Shown here: positions 28,130 to 37,587 of the stretch, piece by piece
How positions within the stretch are numbered: the first letter of the stretch is position 1
How the letters are laid out: the number at the start of each line of letters is the position of its first letter
Source of the DNA: Lonsdalea populi
GTDB lineage: Bacteria > Pseudomonadota > Gammaproteobacteria > Enterobacterales > Enterobacteriaceae
Length of the DNA: 64,000 nt
Assembly: GCF_015999465.1 (NCBI RefSeq)
Contig: NZ_CP065534.1
Span: 2,170,001-2,234,000, forward strand
Reading direction: 5' to 3'
Position numbers and translations under genes: made by a program
Notes under the pieces: generated by a model
The model's input: only the letters and a program-made list of their open reading frames with translations
What the model was told of the DNA's origin: nothing
Databases searched by the model: none

Positions 28130-28789
28130 ATGCAGTTTGATTGGAGTGCCATTTGGCCTTCCCTGCCCCTTCTTCTGGAAGGGGCCAAAATGACCCTGTT
28201 GATTTCGGTTCTGGGTCTGCTGGGTGGCGTCATCATCGGCGTATTCGCGGGGTTCGTGCGCGTTTACGGCAACTGGATATCCAGCCGTATCGCGCTGGTA
28301 TTTATCGAAATCATTCGCGGCACGCCGATTGTTGTGCAGGTGATGTTCATTTATTTCGCGTTGCCGATGATCCTGACCTCGGTACGCATCGACCCGTTTG
28401 CCGCCGCCGTCGTCACCATCATGATCAACTCGGGAGCGTATATCGCTGAGATTACGCGCGGTTCAGTCCTGTCCATCAATAAAGGCTTTTCAGAAGCCGG
28501 TATGGCGCTGGGTCTGTCTCGTCGTGACACCTTGCGTTACGTCGTTGCGCCGCTGGCGCTGCGCCGGATGCTCCCTCCGCTGGGCAACCAATGGATTATC
28601 AGCATCAAGGATACTTCGCTGTTTATCGTCATCGGCGTCGCTGAACTGACCCGTCAGGGACAGGAGATCATCGCCGGGAACTTCCGCGCACTGGAAATCT
28701 GGAGCGCGGTCGCCGTGATTTATCTAGTTATTACGCTGGTGCTGAGCTTCCTTCTGCGCCGTCTGGAAAGAAGACTTAAAATTATATGA
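28130..28789 (+). CDS. glnP: Glutamine ABC transporter permease GlnP
   Basis: A 219-residue inner-membrane permease, identical in length to E. coli GlnP, with about five helices. It has the EAA loop [19 protein letters not shown] that docks onto GlnQ. The frame opens at 28115. ATG 28130 is preferred because it gives the family N-terminus [10 protein letters not shown] and has GGAGA upstream. The stop overlaps glnQ by four bases (ATGA). Confidence 0.95.
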   Translation: MQFDWSAIWPSLPLLLEGAKMTLLISVLGLLGGVIIGVFAGFVRVYGNWISSRIALVFIEIIRGTPIVVQVMFIYFALPMILTSVRIDPFAAAVVTIMINSGAYIAEITRGSVLSINKGFSEAGMALGLSRRDTLRYVVAPLALRRMLPPLGNQWIISIKDTSLFIVIGVAELTRQGQEIIAGNFRALEIWSAVAVIYLVITLVLSFLLRRLERRLKII

Positions 28790-29508
28790 TTGAATTTAAA
28801 AACGTTTCTAAACACTATGGGCAAACACAGGTTCTCCATGACATCGACCTGAAAATTAATCAGGGCGAAGTCGTGGTGATTATTGGCCCCTCCGGCTCAG
28901 GGAAGTCCACCCTGCTGCGCTGCATCAACAAACTCGAAGAGATTACCAGCGGAGAGCTGGTGGTCGACGGGCTGAAAGTGAACGACCCCAAAGTGGACGA
29001 ACGCCTCATCCGTCAGGAAGCCGGCATGGTCTTTCAGCAGTTCTACCTGTTCCCACAGATGACCGCGCTGGAAAATGTGGCTTTCGGTCCTATTCGCGTC
29101 CGGGGAGCCAGTAAGGAAGAGGCAGAGAAACAGGCGATGGCGCTGCTGGAGAAAGTGGGGCTGTCCGAACGGGCACATCACTACCCTTCCGAACTCTCCG
29201 GCGGTCAGCAGCAGCGCGTGGCGATTGCCCGCGCGCTGGCGGTGAAACCGAAGATGATGTTATTTGATGAACCCACCTCGGCGCTCGACCCAGAGCTGCG
29301 TCACGAAGTGCTAACCGTGATGAAAGATCTGGCGGAAGAAGGGATGACGATGGTCATCGTCACCCACGAAGTCGGTTTTGCTCAAAAAGTCGCGTCGCGC
29401 CTCATCTTCATCGATAAAGGCCGCATCGCGGAAGACGGCGAGCCGGATACGTTGATCAGCCATCCCCCCAGCGAACGTCTGCGCGAGTTCCTGCAGCACG
29501 TGGCGTAA
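28786..29508 (+). CDS. glnQ: Glutamine ABC transporter ATPase GlnQ
   Basis: A 240-residue ABC ATPase, the same length as in E. coli. Walker A GPSGSGKS is at residues 34-41, the signature is LSGGQQQR, Walker B is [12 protein letters not shown] and the switch is VTHE. All residues needed for hydrolysis are present. It powers glutamine import through GlnP. The gene ends the operon and a long hairpin follows. Confidence 0.96.
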   Translation: MIEFKNVSKHYGQTQVLHDIDLKINQGEVVVIIGPSGSGKSTLLRCINKLEEITSGELVVDGLKVNDPKVDERLIRQEAGMVFQQFYLFPQMTALENVAFGPIRVRGASKEEAEKQAMALLEKVGLSERAHHYPSELSGGQQQRVAIARALAVKPKMMLFDEPTSALDPELRHEVLTVMKDLAEEGMTMVIVTHEVGFAQKVASRLIFIDKGRIAEDGEPDTLISHPPSERLREFLQHVA

Positions 29509-29519
29509 TCGCCCAAAAA

Positions 29520-29547
29520 CAGAACGTATCCTCGCGGATACGTTCTG
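29520..29547 (+). terminator. Hairpin after glnQ
   Basis: CAGAACGTATCC / GGATACGTTCTG form a perfect 12-bp stem with a TCGC loop. No real T run follows, so it may act more in mRNA 3' protection than in termination. Confidence 0.6.
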
Positions 29548-29596
29548 CCCTTACCTCACTCATCCCCTACGTCTGTGTACCGCAGGCGACCACGTT

Positions 29597-30856
29597 TTAT
29601 CCCTGTTTGCTGGCCAGCACGGCATCGTGCAGGTTCAAGCGCTGCCAGAAGTTACCCTCGCTGCTGCCCGACAGCGGATAGCCATCCGCCTCCGCCGTTT
29701 TCACCATCAGCGCCCGACGCTGCTCGGCGCTGAACTCCGGCAACGGTCCTTCCAATAGTACTTCAGCGCCTTTTGGCACGTTGACCGGATGCGCGGCCAC
29801 TTTGGCGGCGGGCAGCCCATAGCTCATCGTGAAGCGATAGAACTGACGCATGGCGGGTTGAGTGTAAGGATCGTCTTTACCCTGAGGCTGCGCGCACTTC
29901 GCCAGGCTCATGCCACAGGCCTGCTCCAGCGCGGTGCGCATCTGAGCTTTGGCCTCAGTGAACAGCTTCTTGTACTCCGGATCGTTCATCAGCGTGGCAA
30001 TCTGATGCTCCGCCGTCATTCGGCCGCCCATCACATCCAGCGGGTAATGCACTCCTAGCACGACGCGGGAGTAACCGTAGGTCGCCGCGCGGTCAATCAG
30101 CGGAACGAAGCGTTCAGGCAACATTTCCGCCAGCAGCAACGCATCGTTGTAGCCGCTGTTGGTGTGGCCGCTTGGGAACGCGTCGCCCAACGCGGTATAA
30201 GGCACGAAATCATTGATGACCGCCGTATCCGGGACCAGATGGATTGCGTTTCCCGGCTGTTTAAACGGACGTGGGTAATGGTAAAACAGTTTCGCCGGCA
30301 ACGTGCTGACGGCGCTGGCCTTGATCAACGCCGCAGCCTTGCCCATCTCACCACGCTGATAAACGTCGATAAAAGCGTTGCCTAGCCTCGGTCCAAGCGC
30401 TTCCGCGAGAGCGTAAAAATAACGAATGTTCTCCGCATCGATTAGCGCCTTTTGACGCAGCGCGTCTGATGCATCCTGATTGATACGCTCCACCGTAGCG
30501 CGGTTTTGGCTCAGCAGCGTCGGCGTCAGCTGGTTAAACACCGACAGCAATTTGATGCTGTCTTGTTCACGCGCTTCCTCCCGGAAGTCGTAGCTCGCCG
30601 CTTCCAGCCACGCCGTATCAGCCTGAGGCGATGCCTGCTGCGCTCGTGTCAGCGTCTGCGCGTCACCGCGCAGCATCACCTGTAATTGCTTCTGTACCCG
30701 CTTTTCCAGCGCGACATATTCCGAGCTGGCGTTGGCCGCCGTAGTGGATTGAACCTCCGTCATCGCTACATACAACGTATGTTCGGGCAAGGCGGCGGGA
30801 GTCTGGGAGAAGGTCAAGACACAGGCGACGGCGACGAAGAGAGAAGAATAGCGCAT
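29597..30856 (-). CDS. Secreted PAP2-superfamily acid phosphatase (PhoN-like, extended)
   Basis: A 419-residue periplasmic phosphatase. A signal peptide (about residues 1-22) is followed by a helical region and the three PAP2 motifs. These are KLFYHYPRP (K-x6-RP), PSGHT, and SRVVLGVHYPLD (SR-x5-H-x3-D). All catalytic residues are present. The class A enzyme PhoN is about 250 residues; here about 60-80 extra residues lie on each side of the core. The family dephosphorylates diverse phosphomonoesters. The ATG follows AGGAAATAAC. A Pho-box-like repeat lies upstream, suggesting induction by phosphate limitation. Confidence 0.85.
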   Translation of the reverse strand: MRYSSLFVAVACVLTFSQTPAALPEHTLYVAMTEVQSTTAANASSEYVALEKRVQKQLQVMLRGDAQTLTRAQQASPQADTAWLEAASYDFREEAREQDSIKLLSVFNQLTPTLLSQNRATVERINQDASDALRQKALIDAENIRYFYALAEALGPRLGNAFIDVYQRGEMGKAAALIKASAVSTLPAKLFYHYPRPFKQPGNAIHLVPDTAVINDFVPYTALGDAFPSGHTNSGYNDALLLAEMLPERFVPLIDRAATYGYSRVVLGVHYPLDVMGGRMTAEHQIATLMNDPEYKKLFTEAKAQMRTALEQACGMSLAKCAQPQGKDDPYTQPAMRQFYRFTMSYGLPAAKVAAHPVNVPKGAEVLLEGPLPEFSAEQRRALMVKTAEADGYPLSGSSEGNFWQRLNLHDAVLASKQG

Positions 30857-31134
30857 GTTATTTCCTTGAATTTCAGATAGAAGGCCGGTCCGTTTTTCCC
30901 TGAACGGGGAAAATATGGCGCAGAAAATTCACATGGCAATCAGCCTAGATCGTCATTGTGACCGTCCCGTGACAATGCCGACATTTCGGCATCCTGCGAT
31001 ACGGCGTCAATCGTCATCGCGTGGTGCGGCTTAAATATAACGTCTGGAAAGGCCAGCCTCACCGAACGGGAGGCTGGTTAATAGAGCGGAAATAACGCAG
31101 GAAAAGAGCAAATGATGATGGCGCAAACAGCATG
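30857..31134. other. Intergenic region upstream of the acid phosphatase
   Basis: This 280-bp region separates the phosphatase from the M3 peptidase. It holds a Pho-box-like repeat (30958-30975) and an adjacent hairpin TGCCGA-CATT-TCGGCA (30976-30991). No gene is seen. Confidence 0.5.
30958..30975 (-). promoter_or_regulatory. Pho-box-like direct repeat
   Basis: Read on the minus strand, TTGTCAC-GGGA-CGGTCAC has two 7-bp half-sites 11 bp apart, the architecture of a PhoB box (CTGTCAT-n4-CTGTCAY). It lies about 100 bp upstream of the acid phosphatase start. The spacer is GC-rich rather than AT-rich, and the same bases also form an inverted repeat (ATTGT..ACAAT). The call is tentative. Confidence 0.45.
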
Positions 31135-33000
31135 TTATTTCACGACGGGGTATTCGCGATCGATCTCAGCGGCAAACGCCTGGCACATCGCCGCATCGCC
31201 CTGACGATTATCCGCCAGCACCCGTTCGCCGTCCACGACGCGGATACGCGCCTGTAGATCGAAATCTGCCGCTGGCTGAGGGCGCGCCGCCGACGACGAC
31301 ATCATCGCCTGCGCTTCCTGCCACGCCTGTTCCACCGTCATGGTGCACGCCTGCGCCAGATAGCCGGGGTTAAAGCCCTCGCCGGTCAGGCTGCGCAATG
31401 TCTCATCGTGGCTGACGCTGTTACCCGGCTGCCAGTAATGGCGGGCCAGGTCCGGTCCGATCGCCGGGTTATCCGTCAGGTAACCATCGCGATTCAGGAA
31501 AAAGGCTCGCGTCTGCTCAACGGCCATCAGTGCCAGTAAATAGCCCTGATAAGAGCAGGCCGACTCCATCGACAGCAGATGCGGAATAGCCATCGTCGGA
31601 CGCGGGCTGCCTTCTATGCCGATAATGCGCTGTTCCGTTTCACGCGCCAACCGGGTGACGGCCTCCGGCGTCAGCTGTGCATCGTCCCACTGATAGAGCT
31701 GCCATTCGAAGTAAGGCACCAGCAGAATATGGCGCTCGTTGAAGGCTCGTATCGGCTGACGTGTGCGGATGTCTTCCCGGATCAGCGCGTCGGGGATCGT
31801 CTCGCCGTTGCGGCTGCGGGCATAACGTTTCAGCCAGTCGGCATCCTGCAGCAGGCTGTCACAGAACATGGATTGGGTTTCCGCGTAGGCCATCGACGTC
31901 GGCGGGTACTCCTGCGCGAAGCACGGCGCATTTTGACGAATATTGGCAAAGTGAGCGGCGTGCCCGCCTTCATGGAACAACGTGTTGATGCCGTGTGCTC
32001 CGCTACCGACCTGGTCTGGTTTTGCCAGGCTGGTAAAGTTGATGCGCGCCGGGACCCACTGTCCCTGATTCACAAACGGCGGCACAGGCTGGTGCATGAA
32101 CCCGTTCTCATACTTTCCTTTTCGTACCAAGAGATCGAGATTCAGCTCTGCGCCGTTAAAACCGATGTGCAGCCTTTTAAAGCTCTCAACCCAACGTTCC
32201 AGCGAAGCGGCGAAGGGAAAATAGGGATCGAGCTGGCGCGTCACGTCGCCCGCACTGGCGTAGCGAATATTCCACGGCAACAGCGCCTCCGCGCCCTTTT
32301 CCGACGCCAGCTGTTCGAGACTGCGCTGATTGGCCTCGCGCGTCTCGGCTTCGAAGCGGTCGAGAATGGCGAACAACTGCTCCGGCGTCATGCGCTCGGT
32401 TTTGTTCACCTTGTAATCGAAGTAGTTGCGATAGCCCATCTGCCGGGCAAAGCGGTTGCGCAGCCGGACCAGCTCAGGGAACCCATTGTTCAGCAGCCAC
32501 TGCTCCAGATCGCGCAGCGCCTCCTGCGAGCTGCGGCGATAACTTTCGTTATCGTTCGTCGCCTGATTGGTCAGCAACTCGCCCAGCGACGCGGCGACAC
32601 GTTCGCCGTCGGCGTTCAGGTGAGTAGGCTGATAGGTCTGACGACGCGCGTACAGATCGCTTTCCGCCGCGATCAGCGCCTCCATCAGCGACTGGGCTTT
32701 TGGGTCTTCAATCACGTTGCAGTCGAAGAACCGATACCACCCTTGCAGGCCGTGCAGCAGCGCCTGCTGCTGCGCTGATTCAGGTAGCGCCTCCAGCGCC
32801 GAGATCTGTTCACGCAGTTCCGCCAGTTTCTGCGGTTGGGCGATAAATCGCTTATAGGCGCTTTCTGCGGCGGAGAAGCGCGCCGCCACCTCATCGTCGC
32901 CAATCCCCATGTACAGTTGCCAAAACAGATCTTCTTTCGCCTGATGGACGGCGAGATAATCGCGGTTCAACGCGTTGAAATAGTCCACTCTCTGCTGCAT
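31135..33000 (-). CDS. M3-family zinc metallopeptidase
   Basis: A 621-residue cytosolic-looking peptidase with no signal peptide. The zinc site HEGGH is at residues 343-347, within NTLFHEGGHAAHF. The downstream helix YPPTSMAYAETQSMF supplies a candidate third ligand Glu, as in oligoendopeptidase F and other M3 enzymes. A mainly helical N-terminal half is typical of the family. It probably degrades short peptides; substrates are unknown. ATG 33000 has AGGAG upstream. It is not the usual enterobacterial Prlc or Dcp by size and sequence. No orthologue is expected between glnQ and ybiB in E. coli, so it is an addition to this locus. Confidence 0.82.
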   Translation of the reverse strand: MQQRVDYFNALNRDYLAVHQAKEDLFWQLYMGIGDDEVAARFSAAESAYKRFIAQPQKLAELREQISALEALPESAQQQALLHGLQGWYRFFDCNVIEDPKAQSLMEALIAAESDLYARRQTYQPTHLNADGERVAASLGELLTNQATNDNESYRRSSQEALRDLEQWLLNNGFPELVRLRNRFARQMGYRNYFDYKVNKTERMTPEQLFAILDRFEAETREANQRSLEQLASEKGAEALLPWNIRYASAGDVTRQLDPYFPFAASLERWVESFKRLHIGFNGAELNLDLLVRKGKYENGFMHQPVPPFVNQGQWVPARINFTSLAKPDQVGSGAHGINTLFHEGGHAAHFANIRQNAPCFAQEYPPTSMAYAETQSMFCDSLLQDADWLKRYARSRNGETIPDALIREDIRTRQPIRAFNERHILLVPYFEWQLYQWDDAQLTPEAVTRLARETEQRIIGIEGSPRPTMAIPHLLSMESACSYQGYLLALMAVEQTRAFFLNRDGYLTDNPAIGPDLARHYWQPGNSVSHDETLRSLTGEGFNPGYLAQACTMTVEQAWQEAQAMMSSSAARPQPAADFDLQARIRVVDGERVLADNRQGDAAMCQAFAAEIDREYPVVK

Positions 33001-33109
33001 GGCTGCTCCTTTACGTCAATGCAGGTTCGGGCGCCGCAGCCACTCGCTACCGCGCCAACCTCATCCCATCACCGTGATCACACGGCCAGATCTTTTTGGG
33101 ATGAATCTT

Positions 33110-34141
33110 TCAAGCATAGGACACGGCGGCGGATCGGGCGCTGAAGCCCGAACCGTCCACGGCCGACGGTAATACCGCCAACCGCCGGACGACCTCGTTG
33201 ATGCCCTGCGCCAGCGAATCAGCCTCGCCGCAGCCGACCAGGCAACAGGCCAGCTGCATGATGATCGCCTGCGGCACCGGCTGTTCTCCCCTCAGGCAGG
33301 CGGTCGTCCACTGCGCCGTCGCGACGGCATCGGAGGACGCGGGCAATGCCGTCCGCTCGATTATCATATCCTGACGGGCTTGCAGCAGGTGCCGCTGCTG
33401 GCGATAAATGAAATAGGTTTCAGGAAAGCGCCGGGGATTGGCATAGACTTCGCCCTCGGTGCCAGGCATCAATAGCGCACGTCCGTCGATTTCTTCAAAA
33501 AACGTTCCGACGCGCGCGATATATTCAGGATGTGACACGCTGGCCAGCCGCAGCGCACCCGAGGACGCAAACGGCGTGGCGACTTTAACCAGCGTATGCG
33601 CGCTGTTGCGCACGCCCATCCGCCAGCGGAGGTTCAACTGCCGCGCCATCGGCGGGCAGAGCACGTCGATAGGCAGGAAAACCAGCTCGCCGCGATCCAA
33701 CTGCCGTTGCGCGGCATCCCGAGACTCCACCGGCGCCATGCCCATCTCCTGCAGGATGGAACAGGTCGTCACCCGCGTCGGATCGGTTTTAACCCCATGC
33801 ACCACCACCGGCAGCCCCAGCTTATGCAACAACAGCGCCAGCAGCGGGGTCAGATTAGCCTGTCGCCGTGCGCCGTTATAGGTGGGGATCACGATCGGCA
33901 GCGGGCGGCCGAGCGGCGGCATCAGTGATAACGTCTGTGCCGCCATCGCCTGATAGAAACCGCGCATTTCCGCTTCCGCCTCGCCTTTAATGCGAAACGC
34001 GATCAGCAATCCGCCCAGTTCCAGCTCCGGTACGGCATCGTTCAGCATCGCTTCATAGAGCGAGCGCGCCGTCTCCTGGTCCAGGTCGCGGGCATGATTT
34101 TTACCACGCCCGACCTCTTTGATGATGTTGGTGTAATCCAT
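33110..34141 (-). CDS. ybiB: DNA-binding protein YbiB (TrpD2 family)
   Basis: A 343-residue protein with the anthranilate-phosphoribosyltransferase (TrpD) fold. The E. coli homologue YbiB/TrpD2 binds nucleic acids rather than making tryptophan. The frame opens at 34225. The ATG at 34141 is chosen because MDYTNIIKEVGRGKNHARDL is the family N-terminus. The motif PTYNGARRQANLTPLLALLL replaces the phosphoribosyl-diphosphate site of true TrpD. It lies downstream of dinG on the same strand, as in E. coli, where it is in the dinG SOS operon. Confidence 0.9.
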   Translation of the reverse strand: MDYTNIIKEVGRGKNHARDLDQETARSLYEAMLNDAVPELELGGLLIAFRIKGEAEAEMRGFYQAMAAQTLSLMPPLGRPLPIVIPTYNGARRQANLTPLLALLLHKLGLPVVVHGVKTDPTRVTTCSILQEMGMAPVESRDAAQRQLDRGELVFLPIDVLCPPMARQLNLRWRMGVRNSAHTLVKVATPFASSGALRLASVSHPEYIARVGTFFEEIDGRALLMPGTEGEVYANPRRFPETYFIYRQQRHLLQARQDMIIERTALPASSDAVATAQWTTACLRGEQPVPQAIIMQLACCLVGCGEADSLAQGINEVVRRLAVLPSAVDGSGFSARSAAVSYA

Positions 34142-34269
34142 GACGTCTCTCAGCGTTAATACGAATCGTTTGCAGCGAAAATAGCATGTTTTGCCGTATT
34201 GAGCAGCGTTAGCCGCGCGACGCATAGGCGAATGCGCAGCGGCTGTCAGAGCGGCGCTGACAAGGGAAA

Positions 34270-36375
34270 TCAGGACGCGGGCATATCCCGCAGTTCAATA
34301 GGGAAGACCGGCAGCGCGGCCAGCAGCTGAGCGCCATAGCCCTTGGTCAACAGGCGGCGATCGTAGATGATGATTTCGCCGAAGCAGGTATGGCTGCGAA
34401 TCAATCGCCCCACCTGCTGGATCAGGCTGAACGACGCGCTCGGCAGGCTCTGTACCACGAACGGGTGCCGCTTCAGGCTTTTCAGCCATTCGCCTTCGGT
34501 CAGGATCACCGGGCTGTCGATCGGCGGGAACGCAATTTTGTGGATGTGCACCTGCGAGAGCAGTTCGCCTTTCAGATCCAGCCCTTCGGAGAAGGACTGC
34601 AGCCCGATCAGCACGCTGGTTTGCCCTTGTTCAACCCGTTGGCGGTGGAGCTCCACCAGCCGGTAGCGAGGCTTGTCGCCCTGCACCAACAGCATCAGCC
34701 GCAGATCGGCGACCTGCGTCAGAAACTGCTGCATCGCGCGCTGGCTGGCGAACAACATCAGCATCCCTTTATGTGCTTCTCGCTTTAGCTCGGCACGGAA
34801 GAAACGCGCCATTTCGGCAATGTGATCCTCTTCCTGCGCCATCAACGGCTCATAGCTCATTTTGGGGATCACCAGCTTGCCCTGGTCGCGATGATTGAAG
34901 GGCGAATCCAGCGCGATGAAGGTATCGCCATCGTCCTCTCCCAGCCCCGTCAACTCCTTCAACCGCGAAAAACTGTTCAGCGAACGCAGCGTGGCGGAGG
35001 TGATCACCACATGCGACAAATTACGCCACAGCAGGCGGTCAAGCTGGTCCGAAACGCGGATGCCCGCGCAGTGTAAATAGAGATGAAGCTGGCCGTCGCG
35101 CACTTCCCGCATCAGCCACTTGGAAACCGGCGCCTGCGAGGCCTGCTCCAGCGCCGCGAGCCGCCATAGTTTGCTTTGAGACTCGAAGTAACCCAGCAGC
35201 CGACTCATGCGCAGCATCGTCTGATGTAGCCGTACCACGTCGTGCTTGCCGGTTTTTTCCGCCAGATCGTTGAGCATGTACTCCGTCAGTCCCCGCAGAC
35301 TGTCGGTCAGTTTGAACAGGCGGGAACAGAGTTCGCGCATCTCATCGGGCAACTTACCCATCGGGAAGCGATAGTCCGCCGCAGGCGACGCGGCCGGTAA
35401 AAACAGCGTACTCATGCGCTCAAAGGACTGAGTCTGCTCCCGAATTTCGGCGCAGTGTTCGGCCAGCCGGTCCGGTTGGCTCAGCCTCGGCGGCGATTTG
35501 GGGGCGAACTGCGCCAGACAAACGCCCATCTGCTGGATGAACTGATCCAACTGATGCTGTACCGCGTCGATCGTCACCTCGCCCGACATCTCCAGCGCGT
35601 CGCGGGCGACGTCCGGAATATGGTGGCCTTCGTCCAGCACCAGCAGCAGGTTTTTGGCGCTCGGCAGGACCGAATCGCTCTCCATGGCCGCCATTATCAG
35701 CGCATGGTTGGTGACCACCACATCCGCATCTTCAATCTCCCGTCGGGCCAGAAAGAAAGGACAATCGCGATAATAGTGGCAGTTGCGTCCCAGGCAGTTG
35801 GCCTTGTCGGTGCTGAGCCGACGCCACAGCCCATCGCTGAGCGTTTTCTGATGATGGTCGCGCAGACCGTCCCACTGCCCGGTGTGCAGATCTTTCTCCA
35901 GTTGAGCGCAGGTCTCTTGCTCTTCCCGGCTGGACGGCGCCTGTTTTTCGTCCAGGAACAGCAACAGATCGCCCTGCGCTTCCGCGTCGGTCGCCAGCAC
36001 CGACAGGTTGCGCGGACATACGTAGCGGCCCCGGCCGAAAGCGGCGGTAAAGGTCAGATCGGGGATAAATTTACGCAGCAGCGGCAGGTCTTTGCTGAAA
36101 ATCTGATCCTGCAACGCCACGTTGGCGGTGCTGACGACCAGCGTCTTGGTTTCCGCTCTTCCCACCGCGATACCCGGGATCAGATACGACAACGTTTTCC
36201 CCACGCCGGTGGGCGCCTCTATCGCCAGATGACGCGGATAATCGCCCGCCAGTGTGCGAGCGACCTCGGCGATCATCTGCCGCTGGGGCGGACGTGAAAC
36301 GAAGTCGGGGATCTGTTCCTGCAAGGCCTTGTACCACTGGCCTATTTGCTGTTTGATTGCGGGGGAAAGGGTCAT
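34270..36375 (-). CDS. dinG: ATP-dependent DNA helicase DinG
   Basis: A 701-residue XPD-like superfamily 2 helicase, 5'-3', that resolves R-loops and D-loops at replication-transcription conflicts. Motif I is EAPTGVGKT. An iron-sulfur cluster region carries Cys in YVCPRN and in NCLGRNCHYYRDCPF. The DEGH box is LVLDEGHHIPD, and motif VI is QQVGRLIRS. The set of four Cys ligands is complete. No CTG-N10-CAG LexA box is seen in the 100 bp upstream, unlike E. coli dinG. Confidence 0.95.
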   Translation of the reverse strand: MTLSPAIKQQIGQWYKALQEQIPDFVSRPPQRQMIAEVARTLAGDYPRHLAIEAPTGVGKTLSYLIPGIAVGRAETKTLVVSTANVALQDQIFSKDLPLLRKFIPDLTFTAAFGRGRYVCPRNLSVLATDAEAQGDLLLFLDEKQAPSSREEQETCAQLEKDLHTGQWDGLRDHHQKTLSDGLWRRLSTDKANCLGRNCHYYRDCPFFLARREIEDADVVVTNHALIMAAMESDSVLPSAKNLLLVLDEGHHIPDVARDALEMSGEVTIDAVQHQLDQFIQQMGVCLAQFAPKSPPRLSQPDRLAEHCAEIREQTQSFERMSTLFLPAASPAADYRFPMGKLPDEMRELCSRLFKLTDSLRGLTEYMLNDLAEKTGKHDVVRLHQTMLRMSRLLGYFESQSKLWRLAALEQASQAPVSKWLMREVRDGQLHLYLHCAGIRVSDQLDRLLWRNLSHVVITSATLRSLNSFSRLKELTGLGEDDGDTFIALDSPFNHRDQGKLVIPKMSYEPLMAQEEDHIAEMARFFRAELKREAHKGMLMLFASQRAMQQFLTQVADLRLMLLVQGDKPRYRLVELHRQRVEQGQTSVLIGLQSFSEGLDLKGELLSQVHIHKIAFPPIDSPVILTEGEWLKSLKRHPFVVQSLPSASFSLIQQVGRLIRSHTCFGEIIIYDRRLLTKGYGAQLLAALPVFPIELRDMPAS

Positions 36376-36433
36376 GCCTGCTCAACATCTGATTTGATTC
36401 GGCCCCTATTGTCCCACAGACCTCCCTCCTGCG

Positions 36434-36616
36434 TCAGCCTGTAATGCTGCGGCGCGGCTCGACCAAAGCCACTTTCACCGCACCTTTGTCAACTTCACCG
36501 CCGCTCCCCCCAGCCAGTACCGTCAGACGCGATCCATTTTTCACAATAAATAGTCCTAACCGCGTTCTAGACTGGCCGCCGGTTTGATTCAACGCGGTCC
36601 GAATTATGCTTAACAC
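36434..36616 (-). CDS. Possible 60-residue hypothetical protein
   Basis: A GTG start at 36616 lies 6 nt after AGGGA. The frame ends 58 bp before dinG on the same strand. The product (starting MLSIIRTALNQTGGQSRTRL) has a Gly-rich middle and no membrane helix, and I do not recognise it. It may be a real small gene ahead of dinG or a chance frame. Confidence 0.3.
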   Translation of the reverse strand: MLSIIRTALNQTGGQSRTRLGLFIVKNGSRLTVLAGGSGGEVDKGAVKVALVEPRRSITG

Positions 36617-36629
36617 CTTGTTTCCCTAA

Positions 36630-37232
36630 CATTTTCCTGCCCTGGCGCTGGCGCACTTCGTGGCGTTGTTGAGCCCCGACCCGGACTTCTTCCTGATCAC
36701 GGCTTACGCCTTGCGCTTTCGACTGCGCGGCAGTGTGGGTATTTGTGTCGGCATTGCGTTAGGTAATGGCCTTTATATTGTTCTGGCGGCGCTAGGCTAG
36801 GCCGGCTTGCAGCAATCACACGGGCTGTTTCGGATCGTCGAAGTGGCGGGCGCATTCTATTTGCTATGGATTGGCTTTCATCTGATGCGTTCCAAAGGCA
36901 ACGTTGATTTGCCGCGCGGCGACACGTCGTCGCAGTGCCCCGGAGTGCTGAGACAACGGGCGCTGGGTCTCGGCTCCGCCCTGCTGAATCCGAAGAATAT
37001 GCTGTTTTACCTCAGTCTGATGACGACGCTGCTCGGCCCGCAGGCGACCTGGCTGCAACAGACGGTCAGCGGAACGTGGATGGCGCTGGTAGTGTTGATC
37101 TGGGATCGGTCTATCGCCGTGCTGATTGCACGCCCCGCGCTATAACGCCGTCTGGCGGGGTCGATAGGCTGGCTGGAACGCGGCGCGGGGAGCGTCCTGT
37201 TTGGTTTGGGCGGTTATCTGCTGCTACGGTGA
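36630..37232 (+). pseudogene. LysE/RhtB-family amino-acid exporter, degraded
   Basis: One frame encodes a recognisable LysE-family protein: LSPDPDFFLITAYALRFRLR at the N-terminus, GSALLNPKNMLFYLSLM in the middle, GWLERGAGSVLFGLGGYLLL at the end. It is cut by in-frame TAG at 36798-36800 and TAA at 37143-37145. A stop codon (36627-36629) directly precedes the homologous N-terminus, and there is no start codon. In the invariant SPGPDF motif Gly is changed to Asp. The exporter is inactive. The reading frame itself is otherwise intact, so decay is by point changes and probably recent. Confidence 0.85.
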
Positions 37233-37361
37233 CGATGCCTGCTCAACGCGCTCGTCGACACCTCTGGTGTCTCAGCGATGAAGGATGCCCACACAAGCCG
37301 TCAGCTTGTATCCCCGGGCTGAAAATCTATAATCGCAGAGGACACATAAAAGGATAAGCGG

Positions 37362-37469
37362 ATGAAGTTAAGCAAGCTGTGCGCAATCGGCGTGTTTGGG
37401 CTGTGCGCGCTGGGGGGGATTGGCGGGGTCATGCTGGTCGGTTATATCGTCCTGACTTCCGGCGCCTGA
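37362..37469 (+). CDS. yohO: Small membrane protein YohO
   Basis: A 35-residue single-helix membrane protein. The core ALGGIGGVMLVGYIV matches E. coli YohO (also 35 residues), which is expressed but has no known function. The ATG at 37362 follows AGGATAAGCGG. In E. coli yohO is close to bglX, as here. A strong hairpin follows. Confidence 0.85.
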   Translation: MKLSKLCAIGVFGLCALGGIGGVMLVGYIVLTSGA

Positions 37470-37513
37470 CGGTCAGCCGAAGGGCGTTTCGCGCCCCCCT
37501 CCTTCCATCACGA

Positions 37514-37554
37514 CGTTGCCCTGAATCCAGAGAGGCATTCAGGGCAACGGTTTT
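37514..37554 (+). terminator. Terminator after yohO
   Basis: CGTTGCCCTGAAT (37514-37526) and ATTCAGGGCAACG (37537-37549) form a perfect 13-bp stem with a 10-nt loop, followed by GTTTTC. Confidence 0.75.
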
Positions 37555-37587
37555 CATGGCAGCCATTCCCGGCCGCCGTTTGCAGGG

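Noticed and set aside
35455..36297. Long plus-strand frame antisense to dinG
   Set aside because: Shadow of dinG with no domain similarity.
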